Below are positions 49,665 to 59,288 of a stretch of 64,000 nt of DNA, piece by piece (position 1 is the stretch's first letter; each line of letters starts with the position of its first letter). The position numbers and the translations under genes were made by a program. Source of the DNA: Photobacterium frigidiphilum (GTDB lineage Bacteria > Pseudomonadota > Gammaproteobacteria > Enterobacterales > Vibrionaceae). The stretch is from the NCBI RefSeq assembly GCF_003025615.1, contig NZ_PYMJ01000014.1, positions 1 through 64,000 of the forward strand. The letters run 5' to 3'. Below the pieces are notes generated by a model. That model searched no databases and was not told the DNA's origin. It saw only the letters and a program-made list of their open reading frames with translations.

Positions 49665-52460
49665 TTAAAAAGCTTCAAAATCCTCCTCTATCAGCTCCTG
49701 ATGTTTGCTTCCCAGCTTTCTGGCTGGTCTTTTTATAACCGATACTGACGGAGACTGGGCATGGTTTCCGACTACCTTTAATGAATGAGGCTCAACCCCT
49801 TCGGCTTGTTGCTCATCTATTTTAAAGAAGCTCATCAGCTGCTGTAACTGCTCAGCCTGGGCACTCATCTCCTCAGCAGTCGATGCCAATTCTTCTGAAG
49901 AAGAAGCGGTTTGCTGAGTCACTTGATCCATCTGGCCCATCGCAACACTGATCTGAGTGACACCACTGGCTTGCTCATCCGATGTTGCCGCAATCTCCTG
50001 CACCAGCTCTGCGGTCTTGGTGATGCTCGGCACTATCTCATCAAGTAAACGGCCTGCCTGCTCGGCAACTTGAACACTGTCTCCGGCCTGGTTGCTGATC
50101 TCCTGCGCTGCGACCTGACTGCGCTCGGCAAGTTTTCGCACTTCAGCCGCAACCACAGCAAATCCTTTACCATGCTCACCAGCTCTTGCCGCTTCAATGG
50201 CTGCATTTAATGCCAGTAAGTTGGTTTGATAGGCGATGTCTTCAATGATACTGATTTTCTGAGCAATCTCTTTCATTGCGGTAACCGTTTCGGTTACAGC
50301 GCTTCCACCCTCTTTGGCCTGCGATGCTGCTTTAGTCGCACGATCATCGGTTATTTTGGCATTTTCGGCATTCTGCTGGACCGATGCGGCAATTTGCTCC
50401 TGAGACGCACTGGTTTCTTCCACACTGGCCGCCTGTTCACTGGCTGCCTGGCTCAGTGACTGCGCCGTTGCACTAATTTCTTCAGAAGCACTGGCAAGAC
50501 CGTTTGCATTGTTGTTTACATCACCCACGATCTGACGCAACCTGTTGCTCATATGCCCCATACGGCGTAGTAACTGGCCAGTTTCATCTTTACTGCTCGT
50601 TTCGATCCGGCTGTTCAGATCGCCATTGGCCATCGCCTCTGCAACTTGTAATGCCGATGCCAGCGGACGGGTGATGCTCGAAGCGACCAGCATAGCCACC
50701 AGGATAATCACTACAATCGCGACCGCAATAACCAGTCCAACCAGTATAAGCAGGCTATAAATAGGTTCATTCACCTCAGCTTCATCAATTTCGGCCAGCA
50801 GGGCCCAATGGGTATCACCGATATTTACCCGGGTATAAGCAGATAATACGCTATTACCGTTATAGTCTATTACCTGTTGAATATCGGTCTCACCGGCTAA
50901 GGCCGCATTACTGGCCTGGGTATCGACACCATTACGCCCAACAGTACCGGCAAAAGAAGCCATGACAGAGCGCCCTTCCTGGTCAAGAAAAGAGTCGGAA
51001 CGCATTCGCTTATCCATACCGACCAGATAAGTTTCACCCGTCTCTCCCATGCCGCTCCGTTGCTGCATGATGGCATTGATCGGTTCCAGCGGAAGCTGAA
51101 CAGCCACAACCAGCTGAATCTCGCCATTCTCAATCACCGGTTGTGCGACAAACGCAGCCGGCTCACCATTACTTGGGGCATAAGGGGTAAAATCAGCCAA
51201 CCCGTATTGTCGGCTTTGCAATACCTGGCGAACCAGTTGGCCTAAGTTAGAATCTGCATACTTGCCATCAATCATATTGGACTGGTAGTCGGCTTCATGG
51301 GTTACGCTATAGAACACCTCTCCCTTAGGATGGATCAGGAACAGATCGTAATAACCATATTTCTGACTATAGTCAGCCAGAAAATCAGTCGTCCCACCTG
51401 CCTTTTTGCTAGTAAACGCTTCTTCCAGATCAATGGTTGAGATCAGCGCCCAGCTCAGTCCATGAACCTCCAACGGAGAGGCTGATACCAGCTTTAGCTT
51501 TCCGCTGCGATCTTTATAAATATCACCAACATACTTGCCCGTTAGTGCCTCTTCAACAAAACGTTCGCTCACTGGCATACCAATCAGGCGCTCTGCCCCG
51601 TCACCATTAACAAAATTGCTTCGCAATGTGACTTTACCGTCTTGCTTGCCCGCCAAATACGTCTGTACCGTCTCTCCGAGATTGTCATCTCGCTGTACAA
51701 TGGCATCGATCTCCTCTGTCGGTATCTGCATAATGAGCACACCCTTCAGCTCACCATTCTTGATGACTGGCGCACCAATAAATGCCGACTGTTGATTATC
51801 AGAAGGGGCATAAGGGGCGAAATCTTCAATCGCGACAGCAGATTGTGCCTGGCTAAAAAGGTGGCCAATTCCACTGTCTCGCAATGTGCCCGTTTTGATG
51901 TTCTGCCCCAAGTCAGCTTCCTGGGCAACCGAGTAGACAATCTCACCATCAACATTAATCAGGAACAGATCATAGAAGCCATAATGCTCTTTATAGCGAC
52001 TCAACCACTGCCCATACTGGTTATCCACAGCCAGCCAGGCCTCGCCGCCGACTTGCATGCCTTCATTTTGATACGCCGTATCAAACCCTGACAGCGCCTC
52101 TGATATCGCGCTATTTTCAGCAAGAATAATAATATCATCCTGCATTTCCTGAAAATAACCCTCAATCTGAATACGCTTACTCTCTTTGGCTGCGTACAGC
52201 GAGTCCAGTGTACTGACACGCAGATTGTCGACGGAATCAACCAAGACACTAAGATCGCTCTGGCGCTCTTCAAAGTAACTTTCTATCTGGGCCTTTTTGA
52301 CTTCACGCATTGCGATCAACTGATCATTGGACTCAGCCGTCAACGCATTCGCGGCTGATTTAACTGCAATAGATACGACAATAGCTAGTGGAATAAGACT
52401 GACCAACAAAAACAGGCCGATCAACTTAGGTCTCATCCTGATGTCACTAAAACGAAGCAT
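49665..52460 (-). CDS. Methyl-accepting chemotaxis protein with two sensor domains
   Basis: A 931-aa transmembrane receptor. Hydrophobic helices at about 12-35 and 568-594 enclose a ~530-residue periplasmic part, more than twice the usual. It holds two related sensor units, about 145-345 and 352-560: each has YGFYDLFLI or YGYYDLFLI, then a VYSV or FYSV strand, then FAPYAPS or FTPYAPS, a PVI-NGE strand and MGETGETYL or LGETVQTYL. Smaller repeats occur at 55-73 and 95-113. HAMP follows TM2, then the signalling hairpin with tip [20 protein letters not shown]. The C-terminus ends DFEAF, which fits the CheR/CheB-tethering pentapeptide pattern of NWETF. The ligand is unknown. Confidence 0.92.
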   Translation of the reverse strand: MLRFSDIRMRPKLIGLFLLVSLIPLAIVVSIAVKSAANALTAESNDQLIAMREVKKAQIESYFEERQSDLSVLVDSVDNLRVSTLDSLYAAKESKRIQIEGYFQEMQDDIIILAENSAISEALSGFDTAYQNEGMQVGGEAWLAVDNQYGQWLSRYKEHYGFYDLFLINVDGEIVYSVAQEADLGQNIKTGTLRDSGIGHLFSQAQSAVAIEDFAPYAPSDNQQSAFIGAPVIKNGELKGVLIMQIPTEEIDAIVQRDDNLGETVQTYLAGKQDGKVTLRSNFVNGDGAERLIGMPVSERFVEEALTGKYVGDIYKDRSGKLKLVSASPLEVHGLSWALISTIDLEEAFTSKKAGGTTDFLADYSQKYGYYDLFLIHPKGEVFYSVTHEADYQSNMIDGKYADSNLGQLVRQVLQSRQYGLADFTPYAPSNGEPAAFVAQPVIENGEIQLVVAVQLPLEPINAIMQQRSGMGETGETYLVGMDKRMRSDSFLDQEGRSVMASFAGTVGRNGVDTQASNAALAGETDIQQVIDYNGNSVLSAYTRVNIGDTHWALLAEIDEAEVNEPIYSLLILVGLVIAVAIVVIILVAMLVASSITRPLASALQVAEAMANGDLNSRIETSSKDETGQLLRRMGHMSNRLRQIVGDVNNNANGLASASEEISATAQSLSQAASEQAASVEETSASQEQIAASVQQNAENAKITDDRATKAASQAKEGGSAVTETVTAMKEIAQKISIIEDIAYQTNLLALNAAIEAARAGEHGKGFAVVAAEVRKLAERSQVAAQEISNQAGDSVQVAEQAGRLLDEIVPSITKTAELVQEIAATSDEQASGVTQISVAMGQMDQVTQQTASSSEELASTAEEMSAQAEQLQQLMSFFKIDEQQAEGVEPHSLKVVGNHAQSPSVSVIKRPARKLGSKHQELIEEDFEAF

Positions 52461-52588
52461 AACGCCTCCCTGGATTAATCCGGTTATGGTTTCTTAAAAA
52501 ATCACCTGTTCCACGGCACTATTCAGCACGCGGGTTATTCTAGAAACGATGGTAAAACAAACTATTACAGCGCGGGTGTAGTTTCCTT

Positions 52589-53113
52589 TTACAACGACTC
52601 TAGCGATGATAATTCATCAACTGACAGCACATGGCTGACATTCAGTAAGACAATGAATTCATCGTTCACTTTCCCCATCCCCTGGATAAAGTCAGTGCGA
52701 AGCTTGGCACCAAAGCTGGGAGCCGGCTCGATATCTGTCAGCGAAATATCGATAACTTCACTCACAGCATCAACTAGAACACCAATTTCAAGGCTCTCGC
52801 CTTCACTCTCTACTTCGACAATCACAATACAGCTGCGCTTGGTCACAAGCGTGGTCGGCCAGCCGAAGCGCATCGACAAATCAATAATGGGCACCACATT
52901 GCCCCGAACATTAATCACCCCGCGGACAAACTCAGGAACCATAGGTACCTTTGTCAGCTGTCCATACTCAATGATCTCTTTGATCGGGCGGATATTGATG
53001 GCGAACAACTCTTCTCGCAGTAAAAATGTCAAAAACTGCTGCTGTTCCAATGCCACAACCTCCTCTTTATCCTCCCGAGTTCTGGACTTTTTCAGGTTTA
53101 AGTTTTGCGTCAT
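52589..53113 (-). CDS. cheW: Chemotaxis coupling protein CheW
   Basis: A 174-aa CheW that links MCPs to CheA. The family pattern is EQQQFLTFLLREELFAINI, VPEFVRGVINVRGNVVPIID, VDAVSEVIDI and GMGKVNDEFIVLLNV. The ATG at 53113 has AAGGGG six bases upstream; a GTG at 53140 would add nine residues and is less likely. A charged N-terminal extension of about 25 residues (KKSRTREDKEEVV) is longer than usual. It sits 78 bases after cheA. Confidence 0.94.
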   Translation of the reverse strand: MTQNLNLKKSRTREDKEEVVALEQQQFLTFLLREELFAINIRPIKEIIEYGQLTKVPMVPEFVRGVINVRGNVVPIIDLSMRFGWPTTLVTKRSCIVIVEVESEGESLEIGVLVDAVSEVIDISLTDIEPAPSFGAKLRTDFIQGMGKVNDEFIVLLNVSHVLSVDELSSLESL

Positions 53114-53191
53114 AACACACCCCTTACCAAAATGCTTCACCTGGTTCTAGTTCCATCGGCAGTGCTTTCCCTTACTGCCGAGTAATATCCC

Positions 53192-55432
53192 TTACTGCAC
53201 CGCCATCTCGTCGCTAACATGGCAAGACGACCGACGCGTTTCTGCCTCACGGATCAAGGCTGGCACATCTAGGATCATCGCAACCTCACCACTGCCGAGA
53301 ATGGTTGATCCACTGATCCCGCTAAGTTGCGAGAATATCTTGCTCAACGGCTTGATCACGGTTTGCAACTCACCCTGCAGCTGATCAACCACAAACCCCG
53401 CTTTTTGCACCCCACTCTGTACAACGACAATGTTCCTTTGTTTTACTTCGATGTGGCTTTCTTTAAATTGTCTTTGCAGGTTAATGAAAGGCAGAATTCC
53501 CCCCCGTAAGTTGACATAATTGCCATTTGGGCTGAGTTGTTCGTTGTATTCGATACACTCCACGACAGCATCCAGAGGAATAACATAAGTGGATGTACCC
53601 ACACCGACCGCAAAGCCATCAATAATTGAAAGCGTCAGGGGCAAACGCAAGCGTAGCAAGGAGCCTTCCCCTTTTTGGCTCTCTACTTCAATGCTGCCTT
53701 GCAATGCTTCTATATTCCGCTTGACCACATCCATGCCCACGCCTCTGCCCGAGAGATCGCTCACTGCCGTTTTTGTGGTTAAACCCGCTTCCAGGATCAG
53801 CCTTAATGCCTCTTGATCACTTAGCTTTTGTTCGGCATTAATTAACCCGTTCTCAATGGCTTTGGCCCTGACCTTAAGCGGGTCAATGCCACCACCATCA
53901 TCACAGACTTCAATCACTATGCTGCCTGAATCATAATAAGCGCGTAATGTCACAGTACCTGTCGCCGATTTACCTTTTGCAAGCCTCAATTCTTTAGCTT
54001 CAATGCCGTGGTCAATCGCATTCCTGACCAGGTGCATCAGAGGATCGGCAATTTTTTCCACCACCCCCTTATCAAGTTCGGTATCACCACCCTCAATTTT
54101 CAACCGGATTTCTTTGCCTAAATCACGACTGATCTCACGCACAACACGATGAAATCGTTTAAAGGTGTCATCTATCGGTATCATTCTTAAATGCAGCGAC
54201 AATCCTCTGATCTCCTCTACCAGCAGGGATACGATGGCACTCGATTCTACCAATTCAGGTTCACCATTCTGTCGGGCCAGCAAGCTGGTATTCGCACCGG
54301 CAATGACCAGTTCGCCAACCAGATTAATCAATTGATCCAACTTGTGGGCATCAACCCGCAGACTTCGGCTTTCCTGACGTTTTGATTCCGTGACTTTGGC
54401 TGGTTTGTTGTCCGTCGTGGAAGTGAGGGGCTGCTTTATCTGCTCATCATCAGATACAACATCGACTGTCAGCTCCGGCTTGGCTACCTCTGTTTCCGGC
54501 GAAGAGACCTGCTCTAGTTCTTCCGGTCGGTTCATGATCATATTCAGTTCATCTAGCGTCAGCGCACCACAACGCAGTAGTACCTGTCCTAAGCTGATAG
54601 CTTCATGTGCCGGATCAATAGCTCCTTGATCATTAACTGCCAGATCACTAATTAACTGCACATATTGCTGAAGCTCACTATGGGGGGGAATAATATGTAT
54701 CTGACATTCATCGGCAACAAATTCAAATACCGACATCAGGGTAGATTTATCAGTGTCGCTGTCGAGCTGAAGCTCCAGCCCGAGATAACAGGATTCGGGG
54801 TCCATTTCACTGCCACCGGGCAAGGTGTGAAACAGAGGAACGAGATCGATAATCTCACCTAAAGAGGAGAGGTAACGAAGGAAAGAGAGTGGATCCATTC
54901 CATTACGCAACACATCCTTGCCAAATCGTAGTGAAAGGTGCCAGTACGCATTATCGACATACCTGCAGGCCAGATCCTGGACAATCTCAGGACTCTCCGC
55001 ATCATGCTGCCGCACAGCATTTTGGGCATTTTCAATCAGGCTCGGCTTGTTAGCGGTCAACTCAGCTAACCGCGCCAGTAATCCTCGCCCGCGTTCATCC
55101 AGCTCTTGTGTCTCTCTGCCAAGCTGCTCAATCAAGCTTTCAATATGATCTCGGCAACCTAATAAGGAAGCAATCAGTGCATCATCACACAGCCGTTCAC
55201 CGGCTCTGACCTGCTCCAGCACGTTTTCCACGGTATGAGTAAAAGCAACGATCCCATCAAAGCCGAACAATCCGGCCGATCCTTTGATGGTGTGAGCAGC
55301 CCGAAATACCAGATTGATCATCTCACCATTCTCGGGAGCTGCTTTTAACTGGTTTAATGCCGACTCCATCTCCTGCAGCAAATCTAGGCTCTCATCGACA
55401 AACATCTCTTTGGCTTGTTCCATCTCATCCAT
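53192..55432 (-). CDS. cheA: Chemotaxis histidine kinase CheA
   Basis: A 746-aa kinase. The HPt domain has the phosphorylated His46 in FRAAHTIKGSAG. Residues about 155-255 look like a P2-type domain. Residues 277-300 (ISLGQVLLRCGALTLDELN) resemble the short motif at the N-terminus of GspE/MshE ATPases, an unusual insertion. Then come the dimerisation helix (DQLINLVGELVIAGAN, 365-380), the ATPase domain with N-box HLVRNAIDHGIE (466-477) and DDGGGID (510-516) and GRGVGMDVVKRN, and a C-terminal CheW-like domain (FAVGVGTSTYVIPLDAVVE). AAGGAGGGAAA precedes the ATG. Confidence 0.96.
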   Translation of the reverse strand: MDEMEQAKEMFVDESLDLLQEMESALNQLKAAPENGEMINLVFRAAHTIKGSAGLFGFDGIVAFTHTVENVLEQVRAGERLCDDALIASLLGCRDHIESLIEQLGRETQELDERGRGLLARLAELTANKPSLIENAQNAVRQHDAESPEIVQDLACRYVDNAYWHLSLRFGKDVLRNGMDPLSFLRYLSSLGEIIDLVPLFHTLPGGSEMDPESCYLGLELQLDSDTDKSTLMSVFEFVADECQIHIIPPHSELQQYVQLISDLAVNDQGAIDPAHEAISLGQVLLRCGALTLDELNMIMNRPEELEQVSSPETEVAKPELTVDVVSDDEQIKQPLTSTTDNKPAKVTESKRQESRSLRVDAHKLDQLINLVGELVIAGANTSLLARQNGEPELVESSAIVSLLVEEIRGLSLHLRMIPIDDTFKRFHRVVREISRDLGKEIRLKIEGGDTELDKGVVEKIADPLMHLVRNAIDHGIEAKELRLAKGKSATGTVTLRAYYDSGSIVIEVCDDGGGIDPLKVRAKAIENGLINAEQKLSDQEALRLILEAGLTTKTAVSDLSGRGVGMDVVKRNIEALQGSIEVESQKGEGSLLRLRLPLTLSIIDGFAVGVGTSTYVIPLDAVVECIEYNEQLSPNGNYVNLRGGILPFINLQRQFKESHIEVKQRNIVVVQSGVQKAGFVVDQLQGELQTVIKPLSKIFSQLSGISGSTILGSGEVAMILDVPALIREAETRRSSCHVSDEMAVQ

Positions 55433-55443
55433 TTTCCCTCCTT

Positions 55444-55512
55444 ATACCAATTGGGATAATAGTCTGGCCATTCAGCGAGAATGAAAGGGCAGATAATTGT
55501 TCCGGTTGGTAT
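55444..55512. repeat. 69-bp imperfect palindrome between cheA and the STAS gene
   Basis: The arms ATACCAATTGGGATAATA and, inverted from the right, ATACCAACCGGAACAATT agree at about 19 of 26 positions over their full length. The centre holds TTCAGCGAGAAT (55471-55482), identical to the centre of the palindrome at 49538-49599. It is a second member, with different arms, of what may be one repeat family. Confidence 0.7.
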
Positions 55513-55540
55513 CAATAATGAGCCAATGAAAACCGACTAA

Positions 55541-55843
55541 CTACACGGGTTGTAAATTGAACTGCCGCTCAAGTCGCAACAAAGTAATGGCCTCCAGGGC
55601 GGCAGAGCTGATGCCAGCAATCGCTAACGCCTTACCCGCCTCCTGGTGACACAGCCACAACAGCTGTATACCAGCCGTATCCATTTCACTCACCTCAGTC
55701 AGATCAAACAATACTGATTGATTTTCGTGTAAGTAAGCCAGCAAGCGGGGTTTTAGCTCGGTGACACTATAAATAGACATTTCGCCTGTCAGGCTCAGCT
55801 TACATTCCTGCCCGACCTGTTCCTGTTTTATGGTGATATCCAT
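55541..55843 (-). CDS. STAS domain protein in chemotaxis operon
   Basis: A 100-aa stand-alone STAS protein like the anti-sigma factor antagonists. The conserved phosphorylation loop reads SEMDTAGIQLLWLCHQEAG, with Thr in the place of the usual serine. The N-terminal strand-rich part (CKLSLTGEMSIYSVTELKP) fits the fold. AGGTGAGGACAACAG precedes the ATG. It is encoded between cheY and cheA. Such proteins occur in some chemosensory operons and may modulate kinase output, but no partner kinase of the RsbW type is present here, so its role is unclear. Confidence 0.88.
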   Translation of the reverse strand: MDITIKQEQVGQECKLSLTGEMSIYSVTELKPRLLAYLHENQSVLFDLTEVSEMDTAGIQLLWLCHQEAGKALAIAGISSAALEAITLLRLERQFNLQPV

Positions 55844-55857
55844 CTGTTGTCCTCACC

Positions 55858-56226
55858 TCAAGGTAAAATCAGTTTGGCGACCGCATTCAATAGTTGAGGC
55901 GGCTGAAACGGTTTAACAACCCAGGCTTTGGCTCCCGCGGCCCTGCCCTCTTGCTTTTTATTATCCTGTGATTCGGTGGTCAGAATAATGATGGGAGTAA
56001 ATTTATAACGAGGCATCTTTTTCACCTCTTTTACGAAGGTGATACCATCCATTCTTGGCATGTTGACATCAGTAATGATCAAATTGAGCTTCTGGCCATT
56101 CAATTTCTCAATACCGTCTATGCCATCTTTCGCTTCAATCACCTGATATCCAGCCCCTCGGAGCGCAATGCCTACGACCTGACGGATCGGAGCCGAATCA
56201 TCCAAAATCAAAATTGTTTTCGTCAT
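55858..56226 (-). CDS. cheY: Chemotaxis response regulator CheY
   Basis: A 122-aa single-domain receiver. Acidic pocket Asp9-Asp10 (LILDDSAPIRQ), phosphoacceptor Asp53 (LIITDVNMPRMDG), Thr near 83 (IILTTESQ) and Lys in WVVKPFQPPQL are all present. It is likely phosphorylated by the operon CheA. Whether it acts on the flagellar switch or another output cannot be told. No CheZ, CheC or CheX phosphatase gene is in the operon. It lies 14 bases after the STAS start in leftward order. Confidence 0.93.
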   Translation of the reverse strand: MTKTILILDDSAPIRQVVGIALRGAGYQVIEAKDGIDGIEKLNGQKLNLIITDVNMPRMDGITFVKEVKKMPRYKFTPIIILTTESQDNKKQEGRAAGAKAWVVKPFQPPQLLNAVAKLILP

Positions 56227-56241
56227 AGCACTCTCCGAGGA

Positions 56242-57435
56242 TTAAAAGAAAGTTATCTCAGCATCATGTGAAGAGGCGGTTGTCGCCTTGTTTTCTTCAT
56301 GATTGATATGTTGTTCCTGGGCCACATAATCTTGCTTCATCTCATTCAACCAGGTTGAGACATCAAGCCGATGCGCCTCATCACCGTTATGCTGTTCTGA
56401 TTCATAATCGGTGATCTCAGCTTGCAACTTGTCAAGGTTCATCTCTACCTGGGTGATAATTTGACTGGCGCGATCTTGAAACTGCAAAGAAACGATGACG
56501 CCAGATATCTCCTGTTGGATATCCCGGTTTTTATCTTGTAGCAATGAGGCCGAGCCACTCAGATCAGAGGCAAGTCGATTAAAATTGGCAAGAATTGATT
56601 CAATATTGGTTTCTGAAGCGGCTTCAGCCCGAGCATCCTGATGTGCACTCTGCTCTGCAATGTTCACCGTATCTGCTATTGCCTGGTTAATCATCGACAC
56701 CTTGTCACGAATATGTTTACCGGTTTCCCCTGACAGCTGTGACAAGTTACGCACTTCACCTGCCACCACAGCAAAACCACGGCCTTGATCGCCCGCCCTG
56801 GCCGCTTCAATAGCGGCATTCAGCGCCAGTAAGTTGGTCTGATCAGCAATCTTGGCCACATCGACCGCCATCTTGTCTAATTCTTCGGTATAACTGGCCA
56901 AGTGACTAACCTGAGCTAACATCTTTTCTTTGGCCTGCATGGTCGATCGCAACTGGGTAATGACCTGGTTGAGGAGGTTCTCACTGTCACTGAGTACTGC
57001 AATCACCCCATGCTGGCCGTTATCTTGCCCTCCCCCGGCAGCATGCTGAGACTCTGTCACTGCCTTATCTAGTTCGGAAATGATCTCGGAAAAGCGCTGT
57101 GACAAGGCCGTGATTTCGGTTTCAGTCTGCAGCCTTACCGTACACAGCTGCCTTTGCCATATTGGCAATACTTGTAAACAAAGTTCAACCAAGCGCGTCA
57201 GTTGTTCTTGCGCATGCTGCAGTTTTACCTGTGATTCTTTCCTTTCTTGTTTCTGTGCATTTGCAACAGCAACCTCATGCCCGGATTGTAAAAATCGGGC
57301 AGCAAGATAGCCAGCAATCACCAGACCACCACTAACCATGTAAGCAATTAGGCTTGCATGACCAATAAGTATTAGGCCAACAGCCGCAACGAGCGTTAGC
57401 CCTATGGGTATCCAGAACAAACGGCTTCTTTCCAT
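56242..57435 (-). CDS. MCP-like signalling protein without a periplasmic sensor
   Basis: A 397-aa protein beginning [20 protein letters not shown]. Two transmembrane helices (about 7-25 and 28-47) are joined by only a few residues, so there is no periplasmic sensing domain. A cytoplasmic coiled-coil leads to the MCP tip [20 protein letters not shown] and [18 protein letters not shown]. The C-terminal ~60 residues are acidic and end EITFF. The start at 57435 has AGGTGGGG upstream; the frame is open for 65 further codons, but that part looks like leader DNA. It is the first gene of the che operon. It may sense membrane or internal signals. Confidence 0.88.
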   Translation of the reverse strand: MERSRLFWIPIGLTLVAAVGLILIGHASLIAYMVSGGLVIAGYLAARFLQSGHEVAVANAQKQERKESQVKLQHAQEQLTRLVELCLQVLPIWQRQLCTVRLQTETEITALSQRFSEIISELDKAVTESQHAAGGGQDNGQHGVIAVLSDSENLLNQVITQLRSTMQAKEKMLAQVSHLASYTEELDKMAVDVAKIADQTNLLALNAAIEAARAGDQGRGFAVVAGEVRNLSQLSGETGKHIRDKVSMINQAIADTVNIAEQSAHQDARAEAASETNIESILANFNRLASDLSGSASLLQDKNRDIQQEISGVIVSLQFQDRASQIITQVEMNLDKLQAEITDYESEQHNGDEAHRLDVSTWLNEMKQDYVAQEQHINHEENKATTASSHDAEITFF

Positions 57436-57685
57436 AAAGCCCCACCTGCTTGATTTATAAAATAATTTAGCAACTAATCTAAAATTGATATGGAAGTATA
57501 GGCATATATAATTAGGATAAATTGAATTATTCAATAAATAATGGGCTCTATCACAAAATATTCCACGCACCTCAACCGAAAAATTTTGCGCAACGCTCAC
57601 AAATGGGAGTAACCGGTAATGCGCGAACATCCCTCCTTTGCCAATCTAGACTTAGCAGAGTGAGACTAAAAACGAAGATTCCAAT

Positions 57686-57823
57686 ATGCTGACTAATAAT
57701 GTTATCGCTATCGACTTAGCTAAAAATATTCTTCAAGCCTGTCATATCAGCCAATGGCAATGGGTGCTATCCGGGCGTTACACGATGCAGGATTACAGGT
57801 ACCTCAAGATATTTCAGTATTAG
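57686..57823 (+). pseudogene. Probable 5' fragment of an IS110-type transposase gene
   Basis: The first ~21 codons read MLTNNVIAIDLAKNILQACH, matching the N-terminal DEDD-nuclease start of IS110-family transposases (xAIDLAKNxFQ). After about 57745 the DNA becomes the 3' part of a LacI-family gene in another frame, so the remaining codons are out of context and end at 57823. The IS assignment rests on about 20 residues. Confidence 0.5.
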
Positions 57824-58008
57824 GCTTTGATAATGATCCTGCGGGTGAGTTCACTATTCCGAGTTTAACCACAATCATGCTTCCGGTGGAAGAAATGGCA
57901 TATACCGCAATCAAGCAGGCATTACAGTTAATCGATAAGCAAGAGATCAGCACTATTGCTCTATTTTCAGGCAACTTGATCGTTCGTGAATCAGTTGATC
58001 ATTTGTGA
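57748..58008 (+). pseudogene. 3' remnant of a LacI-family regulator gene
   Basis: About 86 codons, in frame from near 57748, read MAMGAIRALHDAGLQVPQDI then SVLGFDNDPAGEFTIPSLTT, the C-terminal effector-domain signature of LacI/GalR regulators, and end ESVDHL at a normal stop. The DNA-binding domain and most of the sugar-binding domain are missing. The cut coincides with the end of the IS110-like fragment. LacI-type regulators often control GH1 genes, so this and the remnant at 47309-47431 may come from one former sugar locus. Confidence 0.85.
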
Positions 58009-58269
58009 AAAGGATTGTGATCAGCGATCTGGTGCCAAAAGAACATTTATGAACACGCATCCCGAAAGCATAAGTTACATATGCTGTATATGGATTTTAC
58101 ACAGGATAAAAAACCACATTAGAGTTATTTAAGTGAAAGATCCAGATATAGCTATATATTGAATCAATTCTCATCTATCGATAATAGTCCACTCTATTTA
58201 CGAACGTTTTTGCGTTCAATAACAAGATATTAACCAATATTTGGGGTAGCGTACTTCATATTCAAAAAT

Positions 58270-58297
58270 GAAAAAATCGCCCACTGGCGATTTTTAA
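58270..58297 (-). terminator. Terminator after the alaX-type gene
   Basis: AAAAATCGCC and GGCGATTTTT pair around loop CACT; read leftward it ends in a T-run, 28 bases after the stop. Nothing else is recognisable in 58009-58269. Confidence 0.92.
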
Positions 58298-58323
58298 TTA
58301 GTATTAAATTCCATTAAAAAAAA

Positions 58324-59199
58324 CTATGGTTTTGTATGGGTAATCATAACCAATTCCTGATCGCTAATATGTTCGAACTGAACATATAGCGCACTGTATT
58401 CAGCAAGAGATTGTATATGAGAGCCACCACATGGAATTTCAATCATTTCCTTCTCCCCTAAATCACATTGCCAGTAACGTGAATCGGTTAACTGCATGCC
58501 TTCACGACGCATCACTACCGCTGCGCCACTCTGGCGCCAAGTTTCTAGCTGCTGGTTAATCAGCTCAGTTAACGCAACTAAATTAGCTAGCATATCAGCC
58601 GTATTTAGCCCGCGTTTACGTAATGTTTTACCTAACCGATAGGTATCTGTACTTTTATCTTCACTTACAATGCTCTGCTGCTGAGCGTAACTGTGAAAAT
58701 CATAATGACCTAATTCATCTTTACGTGAAGCATCCTTACGCCAATAATCACTATGTAGCACTTTATTGAGCGCTAAAGAAGAAAGGTGTCCTGCGCTATG
58801 ACCACGGCTTAATGCCTGTTGATAAGCCTTATCAACCGACAAGGTGACTGTATCTCCCTTGCTCCATTGAACGTCTTCAGCAATATAATGCACCACAACA
58901 AACGTCCAACCCGATGCATCACGTTTAACGGGAATATCTGTACCGACATAAAGCGTATTCGTCGCTAAATCAACGGCACCAGTAAAACAACCGGCCACAT
59001 CAAAGCAACTACCTCTCAAGGCAATAGTACCTTTATCTGCAGGGTGATCTGGCCAAATATGACTAACAGGATGAAAACAGGTGCGATCTGTTACCACATA
59101 TACGCCACGTGAAGTGGCTGGTTTACATAGCTGAATTTCAGCTTCTGTTTGCCATTGTGGCACCGTAAATAATACGTGGGTTGGTGTAACATCAGACAT
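58324..59199 (-). CDS. AlaX-type alanyl-tRNA editing protein
   Basis: A 291-aa metal-dependent hydrolase related to the editing domain of alanyl-tRNA synthetase. The zinc site is visible as HxxxH (His134, His138 in RGHSAGHL) and CxxxH (Cys257, His261 in PCGGSH). AlaX proteins hydrolyse Ser-tRNA(Ala) or Gly-tRNA(Ala). The N-terminal 120 residues form the typical beta-barrel-like lead domain but are divergent. The exact substrate cannot be told. It stands alone between the accessory region and der and could belong to either. Confidence 0.85.
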   Translation of the reverse strand: MSDVTPTHVLFTVPQWQTEAEIQLCKPATSRGVYVVTDRTCFHPVSHIWPDHPADKGTIALRGSCFDVAGCFTGAVDLATNTLYVGTDIPVKRDASGWTFVVVHYIAEDVQWSKGDTVTLSVDKAYQQALSRGHSAGHLSSLALNKVLHSDYWRKDASRKDELGHYDFHSYAQQQSIVSEDKSTDTYRLGKTLRKRGLNTADMLANLVALTELINQQLETWRQSGAAVVMRREGMQLTDSRYWQCDLGEKEMIEIPCGGSHIQSLAEYSALYVQFEHISDQELVMITHTKP

Positions 59200-59220
59200 A
59201 TTTTGAGCCTTTCTTTATTA

Positions 59221-59273
59221 TGGTATTGATCGAGATAATACCAAAATGAACAGATACTGATTTAGGTTGGTAT
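59221..59273. repeat. Short palindromic repeats upstream of the alaX-type gene
   Basis: TGGTATT/AATACCA (59221-59227 with 59237-59243) overlaps a second inverted pair, ATACCAAAATGAACAG with CTGATTTAGGTTGGTAT (59238-59273). The ATACCAA ends resemble those of the palindrome at 55444-55512. Its place in the leader of the alaX-type gene could affect expression. Confidence 0.5.
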
Positions 59274-59288
59274 AAGTACCAGATAAAA

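Noticed and set aside
57436..57630. 65-codon N-terminal extension of the sensorless MCP
   Set aside because: Its ATG is only one base from the GGAGG sequence, the encoded residues look random, and the ATG at 57435 has AGGTGGGG at proper spacing before a transmembrane N-terminus.
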